23,854 bases of DNA, taken from Gloeophyllum trabeum ATCC 11539 (lineage: Eukaryota > Basidiomycota > Agaricomycetes > Gloeophyllales > Gloeophyllaceae). Positions 8,585-18,589 of this stretch are shown here, in pieces. Positions within the stretch are counted from its first letter, which is position 1; the number at the start of each line of letters is the position of its first letter. The notes below the pieces were generated by a model. It searched no databases. It was not told the DNA's origin and worked only from the letters and a program-made list of their open reading frames with translations. Made by a program: the position numbers and the translations under genes. Where the stretch lies: assembly GCF_000344685.1 (NCBI RefSeq), contig NW_006920423.1:634873-658726 (forward strand). The letters run 5' to 3'.

Positions 8585-9275
8585 GTCACATGGTGCATTA
8601 TATAAGTGGTTCACTGTATATATTTTCAGCAGTATTATCTTTGTTGATACATTATAATTAAATCTTTTAGATTCCCTTCTGACACTGGGGGATCTGTAAT
8701 CTTTAGGGCCAGGCAGAAGGTTGTATGAAAGGGAATTCCACAGGCTCTGATTGGCTGGGAATTCTCTTTTGTACAACCTTCTGCCTGGCCCTAAAGATTA
8801 CAAATCCTCCTGTGTCAGAAGGGAATCTAAAAGACTTAATTATAATGTATCAACAAAGATAATACTGCTGAAAATATATATTACAAGCTTCGAAATTCTC
8901 AATAATGATTATCTTTTGTGAGCCCCAAAATCATTTACAAAAGCCGATATTTCATATATCCCTACCATACAATCTTTTGCTAGGCCCCAAAGAGTGTAAC
9001 TCCCGAAGTGTCAGTAGATAGACTTCGGATCCTCTCTGGGGGTATTTTGTCAGCCTATACAAATTCCAATCTTCCAGCTCACAATATACATTGTCAAGGA
9101 CATAAGTTTTAGAAAGTAAATGCTATGTAGTATATCCTAGCTTGCACTACATCTTGCACATTCAGTCAACGACTCACAAGCACCCTGTAGGGCGCGAAAC
9201 GCGGACTTGTGCAAATTTGCAAAAGCAAAGTCGACCAGCGAGGCACATGATGGCTGACTCAGCGTGATTCCATCA
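8585..9275 (-). repeat. Right inverted arm of the Tc1-like relic, interrupted
   Basis: This is the inverted partner of 7471-7785. It contains two differences: the foldback element at 8619-8878, and a stretch of about 130 bp near 9010-9150 that the left arm lacks (deleted there or gained here). Confidence 0.75.
8619..8878. mobile_element. 260-bp foldback miniature transposon at a TA site
   Basis: Arms of about 120 bp (8619-8739 and 8758-8878) are inverted copies with only a few mismatches around an 18-nt loop. The outer bases TATATTTTCAGCAGTATTAT are identical. TA flanks both ends (8617-8618 and 8879-8880). Cutting it out leaves TTCACTG-TA-TTACAAGC, which matches the inverted sequence of the intact left arm of the host transposon (GCTTGTAATACAGTG at about 7734). 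The empty site is therefore confirmed within this window. It encodes nothing; a transcript through it would form a long double-stranded RNA. Confidence 0.9.
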
Positions 9276-9845
9276 TTATCAATTTCATTTTATGAGTCCT
9301 GGGTTTACGAAGGATGAGTCCTTACCCGCAAAATTGGGTGTGTGCCGAACATTGTACTTTTTAGCTGTAGTCTTGACTACAAAGTTTAATGTCCACTTTA
9401 AAGTCTGTTTGTATTGGAGACTACAAAAAGACTACAAAATCGGATTGTAGTGTCTGGTTTCAATAATACTGTGTTTTCATCGTGGGTTTTTCTTGTATTT
9501 CTGTAGTTTCTTCTATGAAGAGGGGTTTTTGGGTCATCTGTATGCTGGAATATTTTGAGCATTTGATCGTACCTCCGTCTTTTACTGCATGCTCGTTGTT
9601 GTCTGTGGCATGTTGTTACCGTGGGAATTGACTTGTGTGGCGGTTTGTAGTCGATGGCTCAGGCGTGTCGCCGCGCCGGTTGGGATTCGACGTCTGTGAT
9701 TGGCTGCTGTCTACTTATTCAAGGCGGGGCCGGGTATGAAGATGCCGGTCAAGCCGGCAATACCCCGGATCAACCAATGACGCCGACCTTGATTACCATT
9801 CCAAGTGTCGATCTCTTTACCCCGCATCCCCTCCTCCACACCGCC
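9276..9845. other. Intergenic upstream region of the first alpha/beta hydrolase
   Basis: No gene recognised. It holds a TGTAGTC-TT-GACTACA palindrome (9366-9381) and further GACTACAAA words downstream to about 9450. The proximal part (9640-9845) is GC-rich and has no TATA box. In-frame ATGs at 9654 and 9777 precede the chosen start at 9846. Confidence 0.5.
9366..9381. repeat. GTAGTC palindrome cluster
   Basis: TGTAGTC (9366-9372) and GACTACA (9375-9381) are perfect inverted arms separated by TT. GACTACAAA recurs twice near 9417-9440, and GATTGTAGT follows at about 9445. This could be a transcription-factor site array or a transposon end; I cannot decide. Confidence 0.4.
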
Positions 9846-11918
9846 ATGTCCCCCCGTCCATCCCTCCCCCAGCCAACAACACTTCTCTCCCTGCCCACCG
9901 TCCACCCCCGCCCTCTCAAACCCATCCTCCCACCGTCCTCCTCCCCGGGCCCGCAATCCCCCCTCCCCGCCGTCCCCTCTCCTCCCCGGCAGCCCATCCC
10001 CCCGCTCGCCGCCTCCTACACGCTCAGCACGCACATCCTCCCCGCCGCGCGCCCGCGCTCGGCGCCCCACGTCCCCGTCCCGGCAGACCTCAGCCCCGAG
10101 GCGGGCGAGCGCATCGCGGACAAGGCGGAGAAGCGGCGGTGGGTGGGGCGCGTCGTCGAGTGGCTGCTGGAGGTGAGGAAAAGGTACGCGGCTGGCGAGG
10201 TGCTGGGCGAGGACGAGAGCGGGGAGGGGTTGTGGAATGTGGTTAACCGGTACGCGCTGAAGGACGGGGAGAAGAGGGGGGAGGGGGGGAAGGGCGCGAC
10301 GCTGTTCTTCGCGCACGCGACTGGGTTCCCGAAGGAGGTGCGTCTGTACCACTCGCCCATGTTTTAGATTGCTCATATGCTCCCCTTGCTTATTTGTTGT
10401 CGTCGTATGTAGATATGGGAGCCCACCATTGCGCACCTCGTCGCCGAATCCAGCGCCTCTTCCATCACGATCGACGAAATCTGGGCCTGGGAAGCCGTGC
10501 AGCACGGAGACGCCGCCCTGCTCAACGAGTCCCTCCTCAACCACAACAGCCTGTGTGTGTATGCCCCTTTCCTCCTTTCCTCCTTTCCTCTTCCCCTCTC
10601 CCCTCACTCCACTTACCCCCCTCTTTCCCCCGTATAGGTGACTGGCGCGACAACACCCGCGACATGGTGAACTTCCTGACGTACTACCTACCGCCCCCCT
10701 TTCATCCCGAATCGCCATCGAACTACAACTACCCACCGGAACCATACAAGATAAAAGGGGAGTTACCAACGCACCTCGCGCCGGTACCAGCGTCGTTGGC
10801 GCAACAACGCCTCACACGCGGCTTCGAGCCCGAAGGCCGGACGCTCATCGTTGCGGGGCACAGTTTCGGGGGGTGCACCGCGTTAGTCCCCCCTCCCCCC
10901 CTCTTCTTCCTAGTCCCTATACTAATGTGTCGGACACCAGGACGCTCGCCGCGCTCACCCACCCCTCGCTCTTCACCGGCGGGCTCGTCCTGATCGACCC
11001 CGTCATCCTGCCCGTGGGGACGTACAACCAGGCGATCAAGCTCCAGCTCACCGCCGGCGCGGTCGGGCGGCGCGCGGCGTGGAAGTCGCGGTGCGTCCCT
11101 CCCCTCTTCGTCGTAAGCTGAAATGTGAACGTGATCCCCACGCACACAGAGAAGAAGCCCACGCCCAGTTCGCCGCGACGCCCTTCTTCGCCGCGTGGGA
11201 CCCCGCCGTGCTGCGCGTGTACGTCGAGTGCGGGCTCGCCGATCACCCTGAGGGAGGGGTCAGACTCAAGATGAGCGGGTTCCAGGTACACTTCTCCCCT
11301 TCTCCCTTCTCCCGTCTGCTTCCCTTCCCCTCCACCCTCTCCATTCCCCATCGGTACTCACTGCGACGGAATAGGAAGCGGCGATGTTCTCCGACACGAC
11401 CGTCGCCTTCGAGGTCTTCGAGCGCCTCCCCGCTCTCGACGAGCGCGTCGAGCTGAAGTGGGTCCTCCCGGGCAAGCCGAAGAAGGGCGAGTGAGTTTCC
11501 TTCCCTCTTTTCCCTTTCTCTCTTTGCCCCCGTTGAGGGTTATGCGTCATGCGTTATGGAAATGGTGCTGACTGGGGGAATGTGTTTGTGTAGCATCGGC
11601 GGCGAGGAGATGCAGCCGTACCGCGCGTGGCGCCGGCCGGCGAACGCGGGGAACGTGCTGATTCCTGGGGCGGGGCATCTGGTGCGTGTCTCTTCCCGCC
11701 CCTGCGTCCCTTTCTCGCCAGGTGCCGCTTCCGCTCATCATGCATACGGTATTCTAGATCACACAGGAAGCGCCGAAAGCGCTCGGTACGTCCCCTCCCA
11801 CACTCACAACGAGGACCCAAAGCTGATTTGTAAATGTGAAGCGGAGGAGATATGGGAGTTCGTGCAGAAGAAGTGCGCGGAGCGGGAGCGGAGAGGGGTG
11901 GGGAGGGCGAGGCTGTGA
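9846..11918 (+). CDS. Alpha/beta hydrolase with C-terminal peroxisomal signal (copy 1)
   Basis: Nine exons: 9846-10337, 10413-10554, 10638-10881, 10941-11090, 11150-11285, 11375-11490, 11594-11681, 11767-11785 and 11842-11918. All introns are GT..AG, phases are consistent and the product is 487 residues. The paralogue at the right end of the window supports every junction. The nucleophile elbow is GHSFGG with Ser287; LVLIDPVILP follows, and GAGHL (His455) supplies the likely catalytic His. The first 60 or so residues are proline-rich. The protein ends in ARL, a valid type-1 peroxisomal targeting signal, which fits LPX1-like lipase/esterase relatives of fungi. The likely role is ester or acyl hydrolysis in peroxisomes, but the substrate is unknown. 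The start was chosen for its CCGCCATG context; in-frame ATGs at 9777 and 9654 are alternatives. Exon 8 is only 19 nt. Confidence 0.85.
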
Positions 11919-12542
11919 GCTGGGTGGGCGTGTTGTGTTGGTGCTATGGGAGATCGGGGCATATAGCGGATTTACATCGGAGAGATTTGCATATACTGTA
12001 AGCTCAGAACGTATTTGGATTCGGGCGAGGGCCTTCCTCGAGCATGCGTGCGTGGGTGGGGTATAACCTGTCTGCTTATTGTGGGGGTGGTTGAGCGTTG
12101 GATATGTGAGGCTTTTGACCTTTGGATGTCGAAGCTGAGGGCTGTCTACGCAAGCTCGGACGGCTGTAGGGGTGGGTCGAGCCAGCCGAGCTGGAAAGAA
12201 CTGAGCTGACGCGCTGACGGCTTGCGAGCTTGCAGCTCAGGCAATGGCTCCTTGTATGTGAACACGCGTACAACACCTGCATATGATGTACGGTACACTT
12301 TGACTTAGTGGTCTAAACAACGCCTCAAGCCGCTCATAGCGGTGAGCCGAGCCGAGTTCGAGCTAAGAAAGTGTGACAGACGCGTGTCGTCACGCATTCG
12401 TGCCTCATTTAACGCGCGTCAGACGCGACGTTCCCACGCATCTCTCTCTAGCCACACCTCTCGCTCCACCTTAATCTGAGCCGCTCGTGCTTCCTCTACA
12501 GATTCCTCGTCCTGCTGGTGTAGCTGAATTGACTCTCTATCG
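11919..12542. other. Intergenic region between hydrolase and F-box gene
   Basis: This holds the 3' flank of the hydrolase and the promoter of the F-box gene. I see no gene. GAGCCGAGCCGAGTTCGAGCT-like GC words occur near 12345 and CGCGTC words near 12380-12430. There is no clear TATA box. Confidence 0.5.
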
Positions 12543-14198
12543 ATGGAATCACTTAACTTGAAGCAGCTCTCTGTGAAGCAGCTCAGGACCCGGACGGCAG
12601 CTATTGTGGAATCGCTCCAAAGGTGCATTAAGGTCGCTATGGATGCGCAAGAGACCTACGTGGGGATGAGAGGCAGGTCTCTCGAGAACGAAAAAAAGAT
12701 CTGCGGTGTCATGAAGTTTATGAACGACGAGCAGCTTGAATTGTCCAAGCTATTGCAGGCCACCACAGACGAAATGGTACTACGGTGCAAGACACGTCTG
12801 CTTGCGTTCCTAGATGATGATATACTCCGCCGAGTCTTTAGGCTGGGCGCTATGAACGGGGACAAGCGTAGCGGTACTGGAATAGCACCTTTCGAGATCA
12901 CTATTGCTCAGGTCTGCCGCCGCTGGCGACATCTAGCGCTATCTTCGCCCACACTGTGGACGAACATATATGTGGGGCGGCCTAGCAAGGGGACTCGCTC
13001 GCGTATTCAAGCCTACATTGAACGCTCTGGCACAGAAAAGCTCAATATTACAATCATGCCTGGGGGTTCAAAGAGATTGCCTACTCGGGAGTTCCAACTA
13101 CTTTGTGGGCATGTTGACCGATGGCAGAGCTTCAAGCTAACGCTTATAACGCGTCCATCTAGCGATGTGCAGCGATTTTTTGAACCTCTCGCCAATGTTA
13201 GCGCTCGTGAGCTCCAGCACTTCGAGATCCGCGTTTCACCAGAACTTTGTACTCAGAGTTGCGCCCCACTCTTTTTGAAGGCCCAGCTATTTGGTGCAGG
13301 GGCACCACAGCTGCACACCATGCTCTTGGGCGGCGCGGGCTGCATACTCCCGGAGCCGCACATGTTCATGCGTCTCACGACGCTCATGCTGGCGCCTCCT
13401 CACCACGTCATGTGGCTGACATACAAGGATCTACGTGCAGTTCTCAATGCAACCGTATCATTACGGCGACTCATCATCAACGGGAGCGTTGTAGTTCCTG
13501 TTGCTACTAGACGGCGGGTTTTACTTAACAGGTTGGAAACTTTGGAGTTGTCTTCAGATCACAGCGATCTTCTTTTCTCGCTGCTTGAGATGCCAGTGCT
13601 CAAGGCATTGGATCTCGATGGACGCAGCCTTACTCAGTCCAGGATGGAACGCGTCATGGACGCGTTCTGGAAGCCTCATGGGGCTCTGCGTTTTCCCTCT
13701 CTAACCTCGCTGACATTGAGGTCTTTCGAATGCATGCTGGTGCTCGGTCGTCCCGATGCAATGCCTGCTCTGGAAGAGCTTGCGATCATCGCTGATGCCA
13801 GGACTGGCATTAGGGATGATATACTGCTCACATTGACAGAAAAAAATCGAAACGACGACCAGGTTCTATGGCCGCGACTACAGAAACTCAAGCTAGGCGG
13901 TCGGTTCAAGCTTTCACTTCTATGGGACGTATGCCAGGAGCGTGCCGGGCTGGGGCACCGTTTGACGGAGCTCTCCATCCCACGCTCTTGCATCGAAGAA
14001 GAGCTGTGTGAGTGGTTCGAACGATACTTCGTCCTGCAATACCACGAAGACACGTGTTGGTCCATAGCTCCTGATTTACCGGAGATCGCCATAGAAGAGG
14101 ACGATCCTAGCTCTATTGAACCGACCGTAGAGGATAATAGAAACTATTATTCCTCGGACTCTGACAGTCCTATCTCAAGCGACTCTTCTGAGGAATGA
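12543..14198 (+). CDS. F-box domain protein
   Basis: Single exon of 551 residues starting at an ATG with no in-frame ATG upstream. After an N-terminal helical region (about 1-80, rich in Gln, Glu and Leu, likely a short coiled coil), an F-box-like segment spans about 86-143: LLAFLDDDILRRVF, then VCRRWRHLALSSPTLWTNI. This Leu..CRxWR..A..SPxLWTxI pattern is standard for the large F-box families of mushrooms. The middle carries leucine-rich-repeat-like segments (LETLELSSD, LKALDLDGRSL, LPSLTSLTLRS-type). The C-terminus is acidic and serine-rich (DSDSPISSDSSEE). Such proteins are expected to bind Skp1 and present a substrate to an SCF ubiquitin ligase; the target is unknown. Its GC content is lower than that of the adjacent hydrolase. 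Confidence 0.85.
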   Translation: MESLNLKQLSVKQLRTRTAAIVESLQRCIKVAMDAQETYVGMRGRSLENEKKICGVMKFMNDEQLELSKLLQATTDEMVLRCKTRLLAFLDDDILRRVFRLGAMNGDKRSGTGIAPFEITIAQVCRRWRHLALSSPTLWTNIYVGRPSKGTRSRIQAYIERSGTEKLNITIMPGGSKRLPTREFQLLCGHVDRWQSFKLTLITRPSSDVQRFFEPLANVSARELQHFEIRVSPELCTQSCAPLFLKAQLFGAGAPQLHTMLLGGAGCILPEPHMFMRLTTLMLAPPHHVMWLTYKDLRAVLNATVSLRRLIINGSVVVPVATRRRVLLNRLETLELSSDHSDLLFSLLEMPVLKALDLDGRSLTQSRMERVMDAFWKPHGALRFPSLTSLTLRSFECMLVLGRPDAMPALEELAIIADARTGIRDDILLTLTEKNRNDDQVLWPRLQKLKLGGRFKLSLLWDVCQERAGLGHRLTELSIPRSCIEEELCEWFERYFVLQYHEDTCWSIAPDLPEIAIEEDDPSSIEPTVEDNRNYYSSDSDSPISSDSSEE

Positions 14199-14529
14199 TG
14201 AGTAACAGCACCACCATACATACACGAGTACCAAGAGGAAATAAATAGGATCTGCATTGCAGACAGAAACGGCTACAGACGACATTGTACATATTAAGCG
14301 TCCGGCGATTGTATGTATCAGTAGAGGACAATACTATGAAGAAGTGATTTGGCATTGTATCCTTCGTCGAGCGGCTTGATCTTGTGTCTTCCCAGTTGTG
14401 AGGTAGTGGCACTGACAGCCGGACGGAACGACCATGGATACTCAACATATTGGCACAGGTGACGCTGCCCCTGCCTGTGCTGAGGACGAGATGACCTTGC
14501 CTCAAAGACTTGAGGAAACCTGCATTTGC
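14199..14529. other. Convergent intergenic region
   Basis: This is the 3' flank shared by the F-box gene (plus) and the acyltransferase gene (minus). AATAAATAG at about 14239 may act as the polyadenylation signal of the F-box gene. I see nothing else. Confidence 0.4.
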
Positions 14530-16507
14530 TCAGGCTATCCGAGTTATCCCGAGGAGCCGAGCCATTCGTCTTCCCCAGTTGCCCACAAAACCAGGACGAG
14601 GCTCATGAACCGGCTCCGTGGCGCAGCTTTGAGCAGGGACACGCCTCGCATGTACCTGCTTGGGGATCGGTGCGATGTCCTGGGACAGAAGGAGTGCCAG
14701 GTCTAGTGACTCGTGCAAGAAATTTACCAAGACCTTCTTGTCCCATATGTCGCTCGCCTAAAGCATAACAAGAGATAAGCGAGGTACCATCATGTAATCT
14801 GAGGCGTACCGCGATTTGGACGTGCAATTCGTTATTTAGAGACCAGGCATGGCAAACACTTCCTCAATTCATTAGAACCGTACCGGATGACACACAATAA
14901 TGCAAGACTTACGGCCGGGTGAACGCTGACAGACGATGCCCCAACGTCATATCGAGCAGTTCGAGAGTAGGTTTCTTCGCTTCCCTTGGCCACTGTGAAG
15001 GTACATGATCTTCGATCACCCCCATATCCGCCACGACGATGGCAGAGGGGTTCGGGCTCGAGGGGAACATCATCTGGTACGACAGGAAGGGGAGGTGCGG
15101 ACTCGCGAGCCATCTCCTATACTGGGCCTGCAAACTTTGCATGACGGAGATCAAAGCCTCCCTAGACACAGCGTCCTTTGGGACGTCTCTGAAGTCGATG
15201 GCGAGGGGAGCGTAGGCCAAGCTCGCTCCCACGCGTACGCGCGGATTATGAGGTCCAATGAATAGAGGATTGAGGGGGATCCTGAGTTGATCGTCAGCGG
15301 CAGTTTTCGTCTGGGCAGCTACTACCCACATAGTCATATCTAAAAGAACATTCGCGTCTTCGGAGAGGGTTCCCTGCCGAGCGTTGTTGGCAAAGGTCGT
15401 CAGCACGAAGGCCGCTTCCAGGAGGACTGTCAGTGATAAATCCAATCGCTTGAGGGCGGCCTTGAGGGCTTCGAACTTGGCCGCGGGTATGACGCCGTGC
15501 GTCCGTATAGGCAGACCCTGTTGACGAATCTCGGCTCTTTGAGCTTGCAGTGCCTCTGAAGGCTGGGAAGGAGACGGTCAGCCTCTGACCGGACGTTGTA
15601 GACTATGCAAAACACCTTATCCCGCGTTACTATTCTCCGAACCTCTTGAAGTAATGACGGCACTGCTACGTCAGCACCATCGCGTATCCCTCCCGCGGAT
15701 GTTATAGGGCCTGCAGGCAAATTGCGCCATTCCTCACCCCAGGGTAGGTCGGCGATAGCGGAGGGGGATGATGTCGGATGAGAGATGTAGTCAAAGACCT
15801 CGCGGAACACAGCCAGAGTCGCTTGGGGATCGAGAAGAGCATGGCTGCCGTGTATAAACAGCGAGTGGATCCCAGACTTGCGCAGGAGTAGATGACACTC
15901 GAAAACCTTCGTGAAGTGACCATCTTTGATCGGCATACGTTTTTGGTTGATGGCGGCGATGAATTCTTCATCGGACGTCTCGGTCTCGTGGACGAGCAAC
16001 GTCTGCTGAATCCAAGCTTCTATCTCTTGGATGCCGGACGGAGGTCTGTAGACCCAGGCCCGCTTCTCCGAGTCATGGTAATCATCCTCGATAGACGCTG
16101 CTATCAGAGGCGTGACAAATCTTTGTCACGTTTAATGAGTAGACGGGGAGAAGGAAGTTTAGTAATATGGCGTACCTGAGATGACCCATCGCGTCGTGGA
16201 GGTGTTTTATCAGGTCCGCAGAACTGCACGTAGTCTGGAATGTGAATCCATGGCATGGCTCGGGAGCGCTGTTACCAAAAATATCAAGCAAGTTTGCGAG
16301 GCGGGCTAGTGGATAGCTTACCCTTCGCTGAACATATGCATTCGTTCCTTAACGAGCTCGGACCCTAGAAGCGGTCTACCAGATGGGTTCGACCAAATCC
16401 CGCGTGGCGGAGTGCATAACATACCTGCTATAGGCCTGGAGTGCACCTACCCATTCCCACTGCGGCTCCACGTCAGAGGTACTGGCTGAGATGCCTACTT
16501 GTGCCAT
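14530..16507 (-). CDS. HXXXD-type acyltransferase (condensation/alcohol acetyltransferase-like)
   Basis: Seven exons on the minus strand: 16507-16425, 16375-16322, 16268-16176, 16120-15595, 15517-14913, 14858-14810 and 14757-14530, giving about 545 residues. Other introns are 49-55 nt; several have clear branch sites (ACTAAAC, TCTAATGA) and intron 5 has a GTAAGT donor. The active-site motif is HGSHALLD (His170..Asp174). Flanking blocks are GHLRFVTPLIAASI and KAWVYRPP-like sequence before it, and HRLSAFTRP, HAWSLNNELHVQIA and ASDIWDKKVLVNFLHESL after it. That is the order in fungal CoA-dependent acyltransferases of secondary metabolism, and no BAHD DFGWG motif is seen. It probably acylates a hydroxyl of a small molecule, the acceptor being unknown. 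The donor of intron 4 could be 15594 or 15615 (seven residues difference). The last 45 or so residues look like an untypical tail. Confidence 0.75.
16111..16130. repeat. Perfect 9-bp inverted repeat over a splice acceptor
   Basis: CGTGACAAA (16111-16119) and TTTGTCACG (16122-16130) flank two bases. The palindrome straddles the acceptor AG of intron 3 of the acyltransferase gene (16122-16121). In the transcript a hairpin would place the AG at the loop. Confidence 0.6.
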
Positions 16508-16560
16508 AGTATGAGGTATATACAGAGAGATTGAGCGATTGAAGGAGTGTGAGCGTCAGT

Positions 16561-16572
16561 TAGATTATAAGG
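16561..16572 (-). promoter_or_regulatory. TATA-like element of the acyltransferase gene
   Basis: CCTTATAATC on the minus strand lies about 58 bases before the ATG at 16507. A second TATA-like word (TGTATATACC) is only about 14 bases before the ATG, too close for a normal core promoter. Confidence 0.35.
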
Positions 16573-18589
16573 AGAGTGGTAATTATAGAAAGATGTCAAG
16601 CTGTCAGAGCACGAGGTCTGTGACTTCGGTGAATAAGTTAAGTTGAAGACGGCCCGCACATTCTAGATGTGAGTATGTCTTATACTTGACCTAAGCTTGA
16701 TGGTGGAGCCTGTGATCAAATCGCACCGCCATGTTGTAACGCTCCCCAGGGGGTATGTATTGATGGAGGCCGAAAGCCGAGATCTTAGACGTGTCAAACA
16801 CAATAGGCCTGAGATTTTTAGGGAATCGCGCCTGGGACTCACCATAAGGCATTGGAAGCTCTGTAGGGAAACGGGTAATCGTGCGATGACATGGAAGCTA
16901 TAGATCTTCATTCTCATGAGCCTCAAACGTGTTTACGTTGACCTTCTGCGACCGAGAAGCGTGGGAAATTTAATTATGCCCTCGAACCGATAGCTCTGTT
17001 TCGTCTCACTGTTCACATGCGCTCGCGAAGAACCTCGAGGCTGCCGTTTGACGATAGTCCAGCGAACGCAGTCCCTAGTTTCACTTTCGACTCTGAATTC
17101 TTCTAATATCTCTCGAAGCCTGCTGTGACTATGCACTGCAATAACGCTGCGGCGAGAACGCATGAAAAGCACTCACGACAGTATGGCTGAGAACGCCATC
17201 ATGATTCCGGGCCTGTCACCTCTCTGCTGGGATCTCCGGTGAGTGCGACCACCGTCGGTCGGAAGCATTAGCTTGGCCGGGACCGAGGTCGAGGTCACTG
17301 GTAACCCTCCGGGTAGATAAAGATCCCTCACGCCTCCTGTGGATGGACCGTGCTGGCAGGTGCTGGATCTGACGTACGGTGCAAATTCCAGGGTTCTGCC
17401 AAATCAAACCGTTGTCAATCAGCATTCTCTGTCTTTAACATGCCCAAGATCGAATGGACCCAGCTAAGCCAAACTTCGACTTTTAGCAGTGTGGAAATTT
17501 CCTTGTCATGTTAAGACATCTTCTGATATGCCCAATTTACACGTGTCTTTCGCCGTACTGTGGCCGCAATTGGAGATTCACTTCAAAAACCCGCAAGAAC
17601 AGGAGGGCCACTGAGCTGACATCCAGCGGCGAAATACTAGGATTCGAGAGGGAAACATCATAGGCCAGATCGGCAGGGTCATCCCTAGGTCTGATGTTCG
17701 GCTGTAAGTGAAGTACTTGAGCAATGCAATGCGTTTTCCTTCTAACGGGAACACTAACACCCGATGGCACTAAATGATTATTCATTGGTGATCCGAGATA
17801 TTAACACCCTTCCTTGTAATTAAGGCAGAATTCTACTTTCCTGTAGGATCTATCAGATACGTACAAGAGCCCTTTGACGTTGTCCGGGTGGCGTGGTCGG
17901 CGTTCTGGCGCCGATCTTCTACCCGTGAACGTTCAGTGCACCTCTGCTGAATCCATAGGTCCCCGCATTGCCAAGGTATGCCAGGCTTCATGTGGCGTAT
18001 CACGCAACGATGGCATGCACATGTCAGCTTGGGAGCCCGATATCGGTACGCGGGCCCTGTCCATTTCTTCCTCAAATTTCCGCACCGGGACATCAACAAA
18101 GCTCTCGCCTCCAGTACAAGAGGGCGTGTCTCCTTCTCATTCCAACTCCGAATATCGGATCCATCTCTTCACCTGCTAAGTGGTGACGACCTGTTACCGT
18201 ACCTACCACATCGCTGCCAGTCAAGGTCAGGTGCACTATCCTCGCTCGCCACATCCACATCCATAGCACCGTCAATCGATGGGGCTAACTCCTTTCGGGT
18301 TCGCAGTAGCTTGCCCATGGCGATAGTACGGTGGTCCTGAGCACCGGACATATGTCATGTTGACAGTGTAAGCACCTGTGGGCTATAGTAGTACCAACAT
18401 CGGCTAGACTGCAGCTGCTCCGGTATCCGGGTAAGTTTAGGATAGAGTATACAGCAGCCACAGACGGTACATTGCATCTGGATACCGCACGAACAGGCAG
18501 CATGCGCAACGGAAGTGAATTGCACAGTATAACACAAACGGATATGACTCCATAAATACTACCAAGAGACAGCAGTGCAAGACAAGGAT
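16573..18589. other. Two kilobases without a supported gene
   Basis: Both strands have only frames of 60-120 residues, with no recognisable motif and no chain of splice sites that joins them into a longer product. On the minus strand, the frame at 17172-16933 (RLREILEEFRVESETRDCVRW) and the possible exon with MMAFSAILS followed by GTGAGT (about 17180) look the most gene-like. They could belong to a decayed or fast-evolving gene. No inverted or direct repeat longer than about 15 bases was noticed. Confidence 0.35.

Larger units (their letters stand above)
7471..9275 (+). mobile_element. Tc1-like DNA transposon relic with long inverted repeats
   Basis: The two ends are inverted copies of each other for more than 300 bp (left arm from 7471, right arm ending at 9275). 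They begin TGATGGCATCATGCTGAGTC on the left and TGATGGAATCACGCTGAGTC, read inward, on the right. Between the arms is a broken Tc1-like transposase (about 8055-8518). The right arm carries a stretch of roughly 130 bp (about 9010-9150) with no partner on the left, and is interrupted by a foldback element. The exact tips and target duplication are unclear. It is non-autonomous and old. Confidence 0.75.

Noticed and set aside
8519..8616. A GTAAG intron after the transposase motif FNLVG that would rescue the missing C-terminal half
   Set aside because: No downstream exon resembles the rest of a Tc1 transposase, and the inverted arm begins within about 70 bases, leaving no room.
9711..10769. Minus-strand open frame of 352 codons across the first hydrolase gene
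   Set aside because: It lies opposite exons 1-3 and two introns of a gene with clear family motifs, and its product is Gly/Arg/Glu-rich low-complexity sequence, as expected from the complement of GC-biased codons.
14434..14706. Plus-strand open frame of 90 codons
   Set aside because: It overlaps the last exon of the acyltransferase in antisense and has no recognisable feature; the minus-strand exon contains a family motif (ASDIWDKK).
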